A program made the position numbers and the translations under genes. From Glycomyces terrestris (GTDB lineage: Bacteria > Actinomycetota > Actinomycetes > Mycobacteriales > Micromonosporaceae): 64,000 nucleotides of DNA. The notes beneath the pieces were generated by a model. That model was not told the DNA's origin and made no database searches. It worked only from the letters and a program-made list of their open reading frames with translations. This document shows, piece after piece, positions 1 through 8,983 of this stretch. Numbering within the stretch: position 1 is the stretch's first letter; each line of letters opens with the position of its first letter. The DNA lies in assembly GCF_003933745.1 (NCBI RefSeq), contig NZ_RSEB01000002.1:372001-436000 (forward strand), read 5' to 3'.

Positions 1-183
1 CGGCGAGATCGACCCGGCGATCGGCTCGGCCGGGACGACGAGCGTGGAGGTGTACGCCGCGAGGGACGCGAAGCCGGCCTGGCCGAGGCTGAGCTGCCCG
101 GCCATGAGGACGACGTGGAACGAGTAGGCGAGGATCGCGCCGAGCGCGATGACCGTGATGATCGTGTTGTAGCCCTCGAGCAT
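1..183 (-). CDS. livM: LivM-type branched-chain amino-acid ABC permease (partial, N-terminus only)
   Basis: Reads leftward off the window edge; 61 codons are present. The ATG at 183-181 overlaps the livH stop (TGATG), so the two are translationally coupled. The fragment starts MLEGYNTIITVIALGAILAY, a first membrane segment, and continues with LMAGQLSLGQAGFASLAAY, the conserved LSLGQAGF loop of LivM permeases. By family it forms the import channel with LivH for branched-chain or related amino acids. The ATPases livG and livF would be expected further left, outside the window. Confidence 0.85.
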   Translation of the reverse strand, partial: MLEGYNTIITVIALGAILAYSFHVVLMAGQLSLGQAGFASLAAYTSTLVVPAEPIAGSISP

Positions 184-1061
184 CAGACCTCCCTGACCTT
201 GACGTGGCCGAAGAGGCCGCGGGGCCGCAGCACCAGGACCGCGAACAGCAGCGCGAACGCGACCATGCTCTTCCACGTGGAGTCGAACAGGTGGATCGTC
301 AGGGCCTCGGCGATGCCGAGGACCACCCCGGCGGCCATGGCGCCCCACAGTGAACCGAGGCCGCCGAGGATGATCACCGCGAAACCGACCAGCTCGATCG
401 AGGCGCCGAGGTCGCGCCCGGCCTGGCCGAGGTTGAGCGCCAGCAGGGCGCCGGCGACGGTGCCGAGCGCCGACGAGAGCGCGTACGTCCCGGCGGTCAC
501 CCGGCCCACGTTGACGCCGAGGACCTTCGCGGCCGTCGGGTTCTCGGCCACGGCCCGCATCGACCGCCCCAGCGGGGTCGCCGAGACGAGCCAGGCGAGC
601 CCGACCATGAGCACCAGGGCCAGGCCCAGGGTGACCAGCTGCGTCAGGGTCACGCGGACCCCGGCGACCTCGAAGAGCCGGTCGGGGAAGTAGTCCATCG
701 CGAAGCTCTGCGGCTCGGTGCCGTAGCGCGCCTGGAGGAGCGCGATGACGATGCCGCCGAGGGCGACCGAGGAGATGAGTCCCGCGAAGTGCTCGTCGTC
801 CCGCCCGCGGAGCGGACGGAACGCGATGCGCTCGACCAGGACCCCGGCGAGCGCCCCGAACAGGGCCACCACCGGCAGCAGGATCCACACCGGGATCGCG
901 GTCCGCGCCGCGACCTCGATGCCCACGAACGCGCCGGCCGTGAACACCGCCGGGTGGGCGAGGTTCAGGTGCCTGAGCACGCCGAACACGAGCGTGAAGC
1001 CGATTGCGAAGAGGGCGTAGATCGAACCTGCGAACACGCCGTTCGCCAACTGTTGCAGCAT
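183..1061 (-). CDS. livH: LivH-type branched-chain amino-acid ABC transporter permease
   Basis: 292 aa, the usual size for LivH. It has about eight hydrophobic segments, starting MLQQLANGVFAGSIYALFAIG, with the family motifs GFTLVFGVLRHLNLAHPA near residue 20 and VVIILGGLGSLWGA-like FAVIILGGLGSLWGAMAAG near residue 230. It forms the membrane pore with LivM. The start ATG at 1061 has an AGGAA ribosome site about 9 bases upstream. It lies 57 bp downstream of the binding-protein gene in the same direction and overlaps livM, so the three form one operon. The substrate (branched-chain amino acids, other amino acids, amides or urea) cannot be told from the sequence. Confidence 0.88.
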   Translation of the reverse strand: MLQQLANGVFAGSIYALFAIGFTLVFGVLRHLNLAHPAVFTAGAFVGIEVAARTAIPVWILLPVVALFGALAGVLVERIAFRPLRGRDDEHFAGLISSVALGGIVIALLQARYGTEPQSFAMDYFPDRLFEVAGVRVTLTQLVTLGLALVLMVGLAWLVSATPLGRSMRAVAENPTAAKVLGVNVGRVTAGTYALSSALGTVAGALLALNLGQAGRDLGASIELVGFAVIILGGLGSLWGAMAAGVVLGIAEALTIHLFDSTWKSMVAFALLFAVLVLRPRGLFGHVKVREV

Positions 1062-1118
1062 GTCTGGATTCCTGTAGGGGGGTGGGGGACGGGCGTCCGC
1101 CGGGGTTCCGGCGGAGGG

Positions 1119-2294
1119 TTACAGCAGCGTGAAGGCGCCGTCGCGGACGATCTGGACGACGGGCTCCTGGTGGACCTCGCCCTCCTCGTCGATCGAGATC
1201 GGGCCGAGGATGGAGTCGTACTCGAGGATCTGGCCGAGGTTGTCCTTGATCGCCTCGCGGTTCGCGTCGCAGTCGGCGCGGATGGCCTGGTCGATCAGGT
1301 ACGCGGCGGTGTACGCCTGGGCTGCGAACTGGTCGGGCGCGCGGCCGTACTTCTCGGTGTAGGCGGCGATGAACTCGGCGTTGCCGGTGGTGTCGGCCGC
1401 CGCGCTCCAGGCGCCGCCGACGATGAGGCCCTCGGCCGCGTCCTCGAGGGCGCCGACCAGGACGGGGGAGTTGAAGGCGTTGCCGCCGACGATCGGGGCC
1501 TCGATGCCGAGGCTGCGGGCCTGCTTGACGAGCGGGACGGTCGCGCCGGGCAGGGCCGAAAGGATGACGGCGTCGGGCTCGGCCTCGAGGACGTTCGTGA
1601 GCTGCGCGGCGAAGTCGGTGTCGGCGGTCTCGAAGGTCTCCTCGGCGACGATCTCGATGCCCTCTTCGTTGAGCACGTCCTTGATCGTGTTGAACGCCGA
1701 GGTGGTGAACTCGTCGGCGCTGTCGTAGAGGACGGCGACCTTGGTCAGGCCCAGGGACTCCTTCGCGGCCGGGATGCTGGCGGCGAGGGCGACCTCCTCG
1801 GGCAGCGAGGCGCGGAAGATGTAGTCGCCGATCTCCGGGATGCCCTCGGCGGTCGTGGAGACGCCGAGCGCGGGCACGCCGGCGCTCTGCGCGTCGGTGT
1901 AGGTCGTGAACGCCATGTTCGACAGGGTCGGGCCGACGATGGCGCTGACCTTGTCGCGGTTGATGAGTTTCTCGAAGGCGGCGACGGAGTCCTCGACGGT
2001 GGTCTTGTCGTCCTCCTGGATCACCTCGTAGGTGATCCCGCCGGCCGCGTTCAGCTCCTCGAAGCCGAGCGCGAGCCCTTCCTGCTGGTATGCGCCGGCG
2101 AATGCGGCGGCCTCGGTGAGGCTGAAGACGGCGCCGATCTTGACGGTCTCGTCGATGGTGCAGTCCGCGCCGGCGCCCGAACCGGAGAGGGCGCTGTCGG
2201 AGGAGGCTTCGTTCGCGTCTTGCGAAACGCAGGCACCGGTCGCGAGCAGGGCGGCAACGGCCAACGCCGCGCCGGTGGTTGATTTGAGGCGCAT
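1119..2294 (-). CDS. livK: Branched-chain amino-acid type ABC transporter substrate-binding lipoprotein
   Basis: 391 aa from the ATG at 2294, chosen because AAGGAAGAAC sits just before it and a lipoprotein signal follows at once (MRLKSTTGAALAVAALLATG, then AC; lipid-modified Cys near residue 22). An upstream in-frame extension lacks a signal peptide. The mature part is a type I periplasmic-binding fold (Peripla_BP_6): KIGAVFSLTEAAAFAG near the N-terminus, AIVGPTLSNMAF and a late FAAQAYTAAYLIDQAI helix. It is anchored outside the membrane and delivers substrate to LivH/LivM. The final ligand is uncertain. Confidence 0.85.
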   Translation of the reverse strand: MRLKSTTGAALAVAALLATGACVSQDANEASSDSALSGSGAGADCTIDETVKIGAVFSLTEAAAFAGAYQQEGLALGFEELNAAGGITYEVIQEDDKTTVEDSVAAFEKLINRDKVSAIVGPTLSNMAFTTYTDAQSAGVPALGVSTTAEGIPEIGDYIFRASLPEEVALAASIPAAKESLGLTKVAVLYDSADEFTTSAFNTIKDVLNEEGIEIVAEETFETADTDFAAQLTNVLEAEPDAVILSALPGATVPLVKQARSLGIEAPIVGGNAFNSPVLVGALEDAAEGLIVGGAWSAAADTTGNAEFIAAYTEKYGRAPDQFAAQAYTAAYLIDQAIRADCDANREAIKDNLGQILEYDSILGPISIDEEGEVHQEPVVQIVRDGAFTLL

Positions 2295-2618
2295 GTTCTT
2301 CCTTGATCGGAAAAGGTGATGAGAGAGGCTCGTGGGGTCTTTGGTGGGGAAGCCACCCACTCGTGGGGGATAGGGCGGCACGCAGGCCACCTTATAAGGA
2401 CGGTCGGTGACGCACAAGACCGGACAAGAATAAGTTTTGTCGGCTAGTGGGCTTTACCGTGCTTAATAAGGGGCAACATCGCGCATTCACTGAATTGCTG
2501 CGAACGCCCGGACGCTTGACAGTGCACTGTAGGCGGTCGAACGCTCACGCTCCGTGTCCGCCCGGTCGCGCGCTCGCGGCCCTGATCGTGTGACCCGCCT
2601 CGCGTCTATCCTGGGGAG
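2295..2618. other. Intergenic region between divergent liv operon and miaB
   Basis: 324 bp with no convincing gene. It holds the leader of the binding-protein gene, a perfect 10-bp palindrome CCTTATAAGG at 2390-2399 whose TATAAG could be a leftward -10 box, and the rightward miaB promoter at the right end. It is less G+C-rich than its surroundings around 2425-2490. Nothing else recognised. Confidence 0.6.
2607..2612 (+). promoter_or_regulatory. -10 box of miaB, leaderless
   Basis: TATCCT whose last base lies 7 nt before the GTG at 2619, so transcription should start at or next to the start codon. Inferred from the TANNNT consensus of actinobacterial promoters. Confidence 0.55.
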
Positions 2619-4124
2619 GTGGCTGCGAACGGTGTGAAGACGTACCAGGTGAAGACGTACGGCTGTCAGATGAACGTGCACGACTCCGAGCGCATCGGGG
2701 GCCTGCTCGAAGCGGCCGGGTACGTCCCGGTCGCGAGCGACGCCGCCCCCGACCTCGTCGTGTTCAACACCTGCGCGGTGCGCGAGAACGCCGACAACAA
2801 GCTGTACGGCAACCTCAGCCACCTGGCCCCGGCCAAGCGCGAGAACCCCGACATGCAGATCGCCGTCGGCGGCTGCCTCGCGCAGAAGGACCGCGGCGAG
2901 ATCGTCAAGCGCGCCCCCTGGGTCGACGCGGTCTTCGGCACTCACAACATCGGCTCGCTCCCGGCCCTCCTCGAACGCGCCCGCCACAACCGGGCCGCCG
3001 AGGTCGAGATCCTCGAGTCCCTCGAGACGTTCCCCTCGACGCTGCCCACCAAGCGCGAGTCCACCTACTCCGGCTGGGTCTCGATCTCCGTGGGCTGCAA
3101 CAACACCTGCACGTTCTGCATCGTGCCCTCGCTGCGCGGCAAGGAGAAGGACCGCCGCCCCGGCGAGATCCTGGCCGAGGTCCGCGCGCTCGTCGCCGAG
3201 GGCGTCTCCGAGGTGACCCTCCTGGGCCAGAACGTGAACACCTACGGCGTCGAGTTCGGCGACAAGCTCGCCTTCGGGAAGCTCCTGCGCGCCTGCGGCG
3301 ACGTCGAGGGCCTCGAGCGCGTGCGGTTCACGAGCCCGCACCCGAAGAACTTCACCGACGACGTCATCGCCGCCATGGCCGAGACCCCGAACGTCTGCCA
3401 CTCCCTCCACATGCCGCTCCAGTCCGGCTCCGACCGGGTGCTCAAGGAGATGCGCCGCTCCTACCGGTCCGCGAAGTACCTGGAGATCCTCGACAAGGTC
3501 CGCGCGGCCATGCCCGACGCGGCCATCACCACCGACATCATCGTCGGCTTCCCCGGCGAGACCGAGGAGGACTTCCAGGCCACCCTCGACGTCGTCGCGC
3601 AGGCCCGCTTCTCCAGCGCGTTCACGTTCCAGTACTCGATCCGCCCCGGCACCCCGGCCGCGACGATGGCCGACCAGATCCCCAAGGCCGTCGTCCAGGA
3701 GCGGTACGAGCGCCTCATCGCCCTCCAGGAGCGCGTCTCCTGGGAGGAGAACCGCGCCCTCGAAGGCACCGAGGTCGAAGTCCTCGTCACCGTCGGCGAC
3801 GGCCGCAAGGACGAGGCCACCGGCCGCCTCTCCGGCCGCGCCCGCGACGGCCGCCTCGTCCACTTCAACGTCACCCCCGCCGCGACCGACCCCTCCGGCA
3901 ACGCCGAAGGCGTCCGCCCCGGCGACGTGATCACCACGAAGATCACCTACGGCGCCCCGCACCACCTCGTCGCCGACGGCGCGGTCCTCACCCACCGCCG
4001 GACGAGGGCCGGCGACGCGTGGGCCTCCGGCAAGGCCACCAAGCTCCCCGGCGTCTCACTCGGCATGCCCTCCATCGGCCGGAAGCCGCAGCCCAAGGCC
4101 GAGGGGCCCGCCTGCGCCTGCTGA
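2619..4124 (+). CDS. miaB: tRNA-2-methylthio-N6-dimethylallyladenosine synthase MiaB
   Basis: 501 aa radical-SAM methylthiotransferase that adds the methylthio group to i6A37 of tRNAs reading UNN codons, downstream of MiaA. Domain order is complete: N-terminal UPF0004 domain with three cluster Cys (C16 in KTYGCQMN, C52 in [10 protein letters not shown]86 in GGCLAQ), radical-SAM CxxxCxxC at C160, C164 and C167 (GCNNTCTFC), and a C-terminal TRAM domain ([11 protein letters not shown] onward). The GTG start is supported by the -10 box at the leaderless distance. miaA, which makes its substrate, is at 11.4 kb. The C-terminus (GPACAC) carries two extra Cys of unknown role. Confidence 0.95.
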   Translation: MAANGVKTYQVKTYGCQMNVHDSERIGGLLEAAGYVPVASDAAPDLVVFNTCAVRENADNKLYGNLSHLAPAKRENPDMQIAVGGCLAQKDRGEIVKRAPWVDAVFGTHNIGSLPALLERARHNRAAEVEILESLETFPSTLPTKRESTYSGWVSISVGCNNTCTFCIVPSLRGKEKDRRPGEILAEVRALVAEGVSEVTLLGQNVNTYGVEFGDKLAFGKLLRACGDVEGLERVRFTSPHPKNFTDDVIAAMAETPNVCHSLHMPLQSGSDRVLKEMRRSYRSAKYLEILDKVRAAMPDAAITTDIIVGFPGETEEDFQATLDVVAQARFSSAFTFQYSIRPGTPAATMADQIPKAVVQERYERLIALQERVSWEENRALEGTEVEVLVTVGDGRKDEATGRLSGRARDGRLVHFNVTPAATDPSGNAEGVRPGDVITTKITYGAPHHLVADGAVLTHRRTRAGDAWASGKATKLPGVSLGMPSIGRKPQPKAEGPACAC

Positions 4125-4217
4125 CGAACCCCCGTGCGAGTCCGACGACGTGAGCGCGGCCGCTCGCGGCCGAGCGGCCCGCTCGGCGCGGGGTGCCGGA
4201 CCACCGCCGGCGCGTGC

Positions 4218-4223
4218 CAGAAT
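4218..4223 (+). promoter_or_regulatory. -10 box of methyltransferase gene, leaderless
   Basis: CAGAAT ends 7 nt before the ATG at 4230 and there is no Shine-Dalgarno sequence, suggesting leaderless transcription. One base away from TAGAAT. Confidence 0.45.
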
Positions 4224-4229
4224 CGGGCG

Positions 4230-5033
4230 ATGGAACAGGAAAACGACGTCCAGGCCAAGCGCGACCTCATGTACGGCGAGCTCGACCTCGGCTCCCTGAC
4301 GATCTTCTCCGGCTCGTTCATCAACTACGGCTACTGGGGCGAGCTCGCCCCCGACCGCGAGATCACCCTCGCCGAGCGCACCGCCAGCCAGGCCGAGCTG
4401 TACCGCCAGACCGTCTCGCGCCTGCCCACGCCCCCGGGCGTCGAACTGCTCGAACTCGGCTCCGGGATCGGCGTCGGCGCGGCCCTCGTCGCCCGCGAGT
4501 TCGCCGCCTACGTCACCGGCCTCGACCGCTCGAAGGCCCAGCTCGACCGCGCCGCCGCGGTCAACGCCGACGACCTGGAGGCGCTCTCGGGCCGCCTCGC
4601 CTTCCGCGAGGGGTCGGTCACCGCGATCCCCTTCCCGGACGCCTCCTTCGACGGCGTCTACTCCGTCGAAGCGCTCCAGCACGTCGACGACCTCGCCGCG
4701 GTCGCCCGCGAGGCCCACCGGGTCCTCCGGCCCGGCGGCGCCTTCGCGGCCGCCACGTTCTTCGCCCCCGGCGCCGCGGCGCACCCGCTCGACGACCTCA
4801 TCGAGACCGTCGCCTCCGGTGTCGACGTGATCCGCCCCGTCGCCGACTTCGCCGCCGACCTCGAGGCCGCCGGCTTCACCCGGGTGACCGTCGAGGCCAT
4901 CGGGGAGCACGTCTGGCGCCAGTTCGACCGCTGGATCGCCCAGACCGAGTACCGCGACTCCTGGGGCCGCAACTGGCTGCGCTGCTACGAGAACGGCTGG
5001 ATCGACTACCACCTCGTCTCAGCCCGCCGCTGA
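4230..5033 (+). CDS. Class I SAM-dependent methyltransferase
   Basis: 267 aa from the ATG at 4230; upstream in-frame codons (from 4134) look non-coding. A Methyltransf_11-type Rossmann core is visible: SAM-binding motif I LLELGSGIGVGAALVA near residue 75, an acidic residue at the end of strand 2 (VTGLDRSK), motif FREGSVTAIPFPDASFDGVYS and the post-motif RVLRPGGAF. The small-molecule substrate cannot be named. It resembles the sterol/quinone/glycolipid methyltransferase group (FINYGYWG, then ALQHVDD). It is 105 bp downstream of miaB but appears to have its own promoter and ends at a terminator. Confidence 0.8.
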   Translation: MEQENDVQAKRDLMYGELDLGSLTIFSGSFINYGYWGELAPDREITLAERTASQAELYRQTVSRLPTPPGVELLELGSGIGVGAALVAREFAAYVTGLDRSKAQLDRAAAVNADDLEALSGRLAFREGSVTAIPFPDASFDGVYSVEALQHVDDLAAVAREAHRVLRPGGAFAAATFFAPGAAAHPLDDLIETVASGVDVIRPVADFAADLEAAGFTRVTVEAIGEHVWRQFDRWIAQTEYRDSWGRNWLRCYENGWIDYHLVSARR

Positions 5034-5049
5034 CCCCGGACGCGGAACG

Positions 5050-5072
5050 GGGCCGGGCGATGCGCCCGGCCC
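5050..5072. terminator. Bidirectional hairpin terminator
   Basis: GGGCCGGGCG / CGCCCGGCCC stem (10 bp) with a 3-base loop between the convergent methyltransferase and ABC exporter genes. Confidence 0.6.
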
Positions 5073-5077
5073 GCCGC

Positions 5078-6958
5078 TCACACGAGCGAGTCCTCCCACT
5101 GCCGGTGCAGCGCCGCGTACTCGCCGCCCCGGTCGATGAGCTCGTCCGGGCGGCCGTCCTCGACGATCCGCCCGTGCTCCAGCACCAGCACCCGGTCCGC
5201 GATCTCCACCGTGGACAGCCGGTGCGCGATGATGATCGCGGTCCGGTCGGCCAGGATCGTGCGCAGCGCCCGCTGCACCAGCCGCTCCGAGGGGATGTCG
5301 AGCGAACTCGTGGCCTCGTCCAGGATCAGCACCCGCGGGTCCGCCAGGAACGCCCGCGCGAACACCACCAGCTGCCGCTGGCCCGCCGACAGCCGCCCGC
5401 CCCGCTTGCGCACGTGCGTGTCGTACCCGTCCGGCAGCGCCTCGATGAACTCGTGCGCGCCGACGACCTTCGCCGCCTCCACGATCCGCTCCCGCGGCGC
5501 CCCCGGCAGCCCCAGCTCGATGTTCTCCGCGATCGTGCCGTTGAACAGGAAGTTCTCCTGCGTGATCATGACGATGTGGCGCCGCAGCTCCGCCTCCGAC
5601 AGGTCCCGCAGGTCCACGCCGTCGAGCGACACCACCCCCGACACCGGGTCGTAGAAGCGGCTCACGAGCTTCGCGATCGTCGTCTTCCCCGCGCCCGTCG
5701 CCCCCACGAGCGCCAGCGTCTGCCCGCCCGGGACCCGCAGGTCCAGCCCCGGCAGCACCACCTGGTCCTCCCGGTACCGGAAGTGCACGTCGTCGAAGCG
5801 CAGCTCCCCGCGCGGCGACGCGATCGACTTCGGCTCCTCCGGCTCGGCCACCTCGATCCGCTCGTCGAGCACGCCCGAGAGCTTCTCCAGCGCCGACGTC
5901 GCCGACTGGAGCACGTTGTAGAACTGCACCAGCTCGTTCAGCGGATCGAAGAACCGCTTCATGTACAGCAGGAACGCCGCCAGCACGCCCAGCTCGGTGT
6001 TGCCCCGCATGACCTGCCAGCCGCCGAACAGCAGCACCACCACCGTCGCCAGGTGCCCGATGCCGCGCATCCCGCCCGACATGAACGCGTTCTGCTGGTG
6101 GCCCTTCGCCTGCGCGTACTGGTTGTCGGTGTTCAAGTCCGCGAACAGCTCCCGGTCCCGCGGCTCGCGCCGGTACGCCTGCACCGCGCGCACCCCGCCC
6201 ATCGACTCCACGAAGTAGACGATCAGGAGCGCCACCGTCTCGCGCGCCTTCCGGTACGCGACCGCCGACACCCGGCTGAACCAGCGGCCCAGCAGCAGCA
6301 TGAGCGGGAACGTCAGCAGCGACACCGCCGCCAGGAGCGGGTCGATCACCAGCATCACGATCGTGATCGTGACGACGTTGAGCCCGGCCAGGACCAGGTC
6401 GTCCACGCCGTTCTCCGTCATCTCCCGGATCGACTCCATGTCGGAGCTCTGCCGGGCCGTGACGCGCCCCGACGTGAACCGCTCGTGGAACGACACCGAC
6501 AGGTCCTGGAACTTGCGGAACACCCGGTTGCGCAGCGCGAACAGCATCGCGTTGCCGACCTTCGCCGACTGCGCGATGTACAGCCGCACGCACACGTACT
6601 TCAGGACCGACACCAGCGCGAACACCGCCGCGATCCCGACGAGCAGCGAGTAGTCGCCGCGGTCGGCGATCGCCGGGATCGCATTGTCGATCCCGAACAT
6701 GACCAGCAGCGGCGTCGCCATGCTCGTGAAGTTCTGCACCACCAGGATCGCGCACAGGAACGCGATCCCCTTCTTGTGCGGGCGCATCATCCAGCCCAGC
6801 AGCCGCCGGCTCTGGAGCCGCAGCTCCTTGATCGACGCCGCGTCGTCGACCTCGGCGCTGGTCCGGTCCGCCTCCGCGGACTCGGCGCGCCCCCGCCACG
6901 ACGCGTGCTTGTCGTGCTTCTCGGTCTTGGTCTCGGTCTCGTTCACGGCCGCGGTCAC
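5078..6958 (-). CDS. ABC exporter half-transporter with consensus ATPase site (second gene of heterodimer)
   Basis: 626 aa. Six membrane segments in the first ~350 residues (ABC_membrane), then an ABC ATPase domain: Walker A VGATGAGKTT, signature LSAGQRQ, Walker B VLILDEATSSLD with the catalytic Glu, and switch His in IIIAHRLSTV. The GTG start at 6958 overlaps the stop of the upstream gene (GTGA), so the two halves are made together. Its partner has a degenerate Walker B, the usual arrangement of heterodimeric type IV exporters such as TmrAB or BmrCD. Likely role is efflux of drugs, lipids or peptides across the cytoplasmic membrane; the substrate is unknown. Confidence 0.88.
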   Translation of the reverse strand: MTAAVNETETKTEKHDKHASWRGRAESAEADRTSAEVDDAASIKELRLQSRRLLGWMMRPHKKGIAFLCAILVVQNFTSMATPLLVMFGIDNAIPAIADRGDYSLLVGIAAVFALVSVLKYVCVRLYIAQSAKVGNAMLFALRNRVFRKFQDLSVSFHERFTSGRVTARQSSDMESIREMTENGVDDLVLAGLNVVTITIVMLVIDPLLAAVSLLTFPLMLLLGRWFSRVSAVAYRKARETVALLIVYFVESMGGVRAVQAYRREPRDRELFADLNTDNQYAQAKGHQQNAFMSGGMRGIGHLATVVVLLFGGWQVMRGNTELGVLAAFLLYMKRFFDPLNELVQFYNVLQSATSALEKLSGVLDERIEVAEPEEPKSIASPRGELRFDDVHFRYREDQVVLPGLDLRVPGGQTLALVGATGAGKTTIAKLVSRFYDPVSGVVSLDGVDLRDLSEAELRRHIVMITQENFLFNGTIAENIELGLPGAPRERIVEAAKVVGAHEFIEALPDGYDTHVRKRGGRLSAGQRQLVVFARAFLADPRVLILDEATSSLDIPSERLVQRALRTILADRTAIIIAHRLSTVEIADRVLVLEHGRIVEDGRPDELIDRGGEYAALHRQWEDSLV

Positions 6959-8760
6959 GCCGCCACCTCCTCAGGCTCTGCGGAGAGCACGTCGACGTAC
7001 TCGGGACTGGACGCCATCAGCTCGGAGTGCGCCCCGAAGGCCGCGATCCGGCCCTCGTGCAGCAGCGCCACCTTGTCCGCCAAGGCGACCGTGGACGGCC
7101 GGTGGACCACGACGAGCGCCGTCGTCCCCCGCAGGACCTGCGCCAGCGCCCGCTCCACCAGCTCCTCGGTGTGCACGTCGAGCGCCGACAGCGGGTCGTC
7201 GAGGACGAGCACGGCCGGGCGCACCACGACGGCGCGGGCGAGCGCGAGCCGCTGGCGCTGGCCGCCGGACAGCGACAGGCCCTGCTCGCCGATGCGGGTG
7301 TCGAGCCCGTACGGCAGGTCGTACACGAACTCGGCCTGGGCGACGCGCACGGCCTCCTCGAGGTCGCGCTCGTCGGCGTCGGGCCGGCCGAGGGCGAGGT
7401 TCTCGCGCACGCTCATCGAGAACAGCGTGGCCTCCTCGAACGCGGTGGTGACGACCGAGCGCAGGTTCTCGAGCCGGAGGTCGCGGATGTCGGTGCCGTC
7501 CAAGAGGATCCGGCCGCCGGTCGGGTCGTGCAGCCGCGATGGCAGCGAGACGAGCGTGGTCTTGCCCGACCCGGTCTTGCCCGCGATCGCGACGGTCTCG
7601 CCCGGTTCGACGCGCAGGTCGACGCCGCGGAGGATCTCGCGGGAGTCGTCCTCGAACGCGAAGCGCACGCCCTCGAAGACGAGTTCGCCGCGCACCTCGC
7701 TGCGCTCGACCGCCCTCGCGTTCGGCCGGTCCTTGATGGCCGGCTCGGTGTCGAAGACCTCGTAGACGCGGTCGGCGGCGGTCATGGCCTCGTTGCCGTG
7801 CGCCATGACCCAGCCGGTGGCCTCGATCGGCCACAGGAGCGCGAGCTGGAGCATGATGAACGCCGTGAGGTCGCCGACCGACAGCGTGCCCCCGGCGACC
7901 ATGGTCGAGCCGAACACGAGGACGGCGCCCACGGCCGAGGTGGCGATCGCGTCGTAGCCCGACCACGACCGGGACGCGATGAGGCTCTTGAAGATGCTGC
8001 GCGAGCGCAGCTCGGCGGCCTCCTTCTCGAAGCGGGCCGCCATGAGCGGGCCGCGGCCGAGCGCCTTGATCGCGCGGATGCCGAGCGCGGCCTCCTCGGC
8101 CGCGCTGGAGACCTCGCCGGACTGGTCCTGCTCGGACCGGGCCGCGGGCAGGTACTCGCGGAAGAACTTGCGGCCGATGAGGAACAGGGGCACCGCGGAG
8201 GCGGCGACGATGAGCGCCAGGCGCCATTCGATGAACAGCAGCTGGCCCATGATGATGAGGATCATCCCGATCGAGGTGATCGCGAAGACGAGACCGCCGG
8301 CGAAGAACCGCCGGATCATGCCGAGGTCGGAGGTGACGCGGGCGAGGAGCTGCCCGGTCTGCCACCGGTCGTGGAACCCGGTGTGGAGCACCTGGAGGTG
8401 CTCGTACAGGGCGCCGCGGATGTCCTTCTCGATGGCCATCGCGGTGGTGGTCTGGAAGTAGCGCCGCGCCAGCTGGAGCAGCGCGTCGGCCGCGCCGAGG
8501 ACGGCGATGACGCCGACGATCGCGACGAGCCCGGCCATGTCGCCGTCGTGGATCGGCCCGTCGATCGCGCGCCCGACGAGCGGGGGGATCGCGAGGCCGG
8601 AGACGATGTTCAGCAGCACCATCGACCACAGCACCGCGAGGCGGTACCGGTACGGGTACAGGTACTTCTTCATCCGCCACAGGTTCGTCAGCGCCGTCCG
8701 ACGTACCGGGGGAGTGTCAGTTTCGGAATCTTCTGGAGTTTTCAACCGCTCTGAGCCCAC
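6955..8760 (-). CDS. ABC exporter half-transporter with degenerate ATPase site (first gene of heterodimer)
   Basis: 601 aa, six-helix membrane domain followed by an ABC ATPase: Walker A IAGKTGSGKTTL, canonical signature LSGGQRQRLALARAV, Walker B VLVLDDPLSALD in which Asp replaces the catalytic Glu, and His in VVVHRPSTV. The Glu-to-Asp change marks the non-hydrolytic site of asymmetric exporters. The GTG at 8760 follows TAGCTT by the leaderless distance. It is the first gene of the two-gene operon and overlaps its partner by 4 bp. No regulator gene adjoins it. Confidence 0.88.
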   Translation of the reverse strand: MGSERLKTPEDSETDTPPVRRTALTNLWRMKKYLYPYRYRLAVLWSMVLLNIVSGLAIPPLVGRAIDGPIHDGDMAGLVAIVGVIAVLGAADALLQLARRYFQTTTAMAIEKDIRGALYEHLQVLHTGFHDRWQTGQLLARVTSDLGMIRRFFAGGLVFAITSIGMILIIMGQLLFIEWRLALIVAASAVPLFLIGRKFFREYLPAARSEQDQSGEVSSAAEEAALGIRAIKALGRGPLMAARFEKEAAELRSRSIFKSLIASRSWSGYDAIATSAVGAVLVFGSTMVAGGTLSVGDLTAFIMLQLALLWPIEATGWVMAHGNEAMTAADRVYEVFDTEPAIKDRPNARAVERSEVRGELVFEGVRFAFEDDSREILRGVDLRVEPGETVAIAGKTGSGKTTLVSLPSRLHDPTGGRILLDGTDIRDLRLENLRSVVTTAFEEATLFSMSVRENLALGRPDADERDLEEAVRVAQAEFVYDLPYGLDTRIGEQGLSLSGGQRQRLALARAVVVRPAVLVLDDPLSALDVHTEELVERALAQVLRGTTALVVVHRPSTVALADKVALLHEGRIAAFGAHSELMASSPEYVDVLSAEPEEVAA

Positions 8761-8766
8761 CGTTCC

Positions 8767-8772
8767 AAGCTA
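8767..8772 (-). promoter_or_regulatory. -10 box of ABC exporter operon, leaderless
   Basis: On the minus strand TAGCTT, last base 7 nt before the GTG at 8760. Confidence 0.5.
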
Positions 8773-8941
8773 CGAGCGGGGTGTGACATCCGCAATCGGA
8801 TTTCCACTTGCCGACCGGTAAGCGGCCGCGGCGCGCCGCCCGCGGGGCGGGTGGGCGGGCTCGACGCACTGCCATCCCGAACCCCCGCCCGCCCAGGGGA
8901 AAGGTAGGTGCGATCCTGCCGCGGGGGTCCGACGGAAACGC

Positions 8942-8968
8942 CGCCCCGACACCGGAAGTGTCGGGGCG
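8942..8968. terminator. Hairpin terminator downstream of phosphatase gene
   Basis: CGCCCCGACAC / GTGTCGGGGCG stem of 11 bp with loop CGGAA, 16 bp after the phosphatase stop on the minus strand. No T-run, as is usual in high-G+C hosts. Confidence 0.65.
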
Positions 8969-8983
8969 ATCACACCGCGGCCG

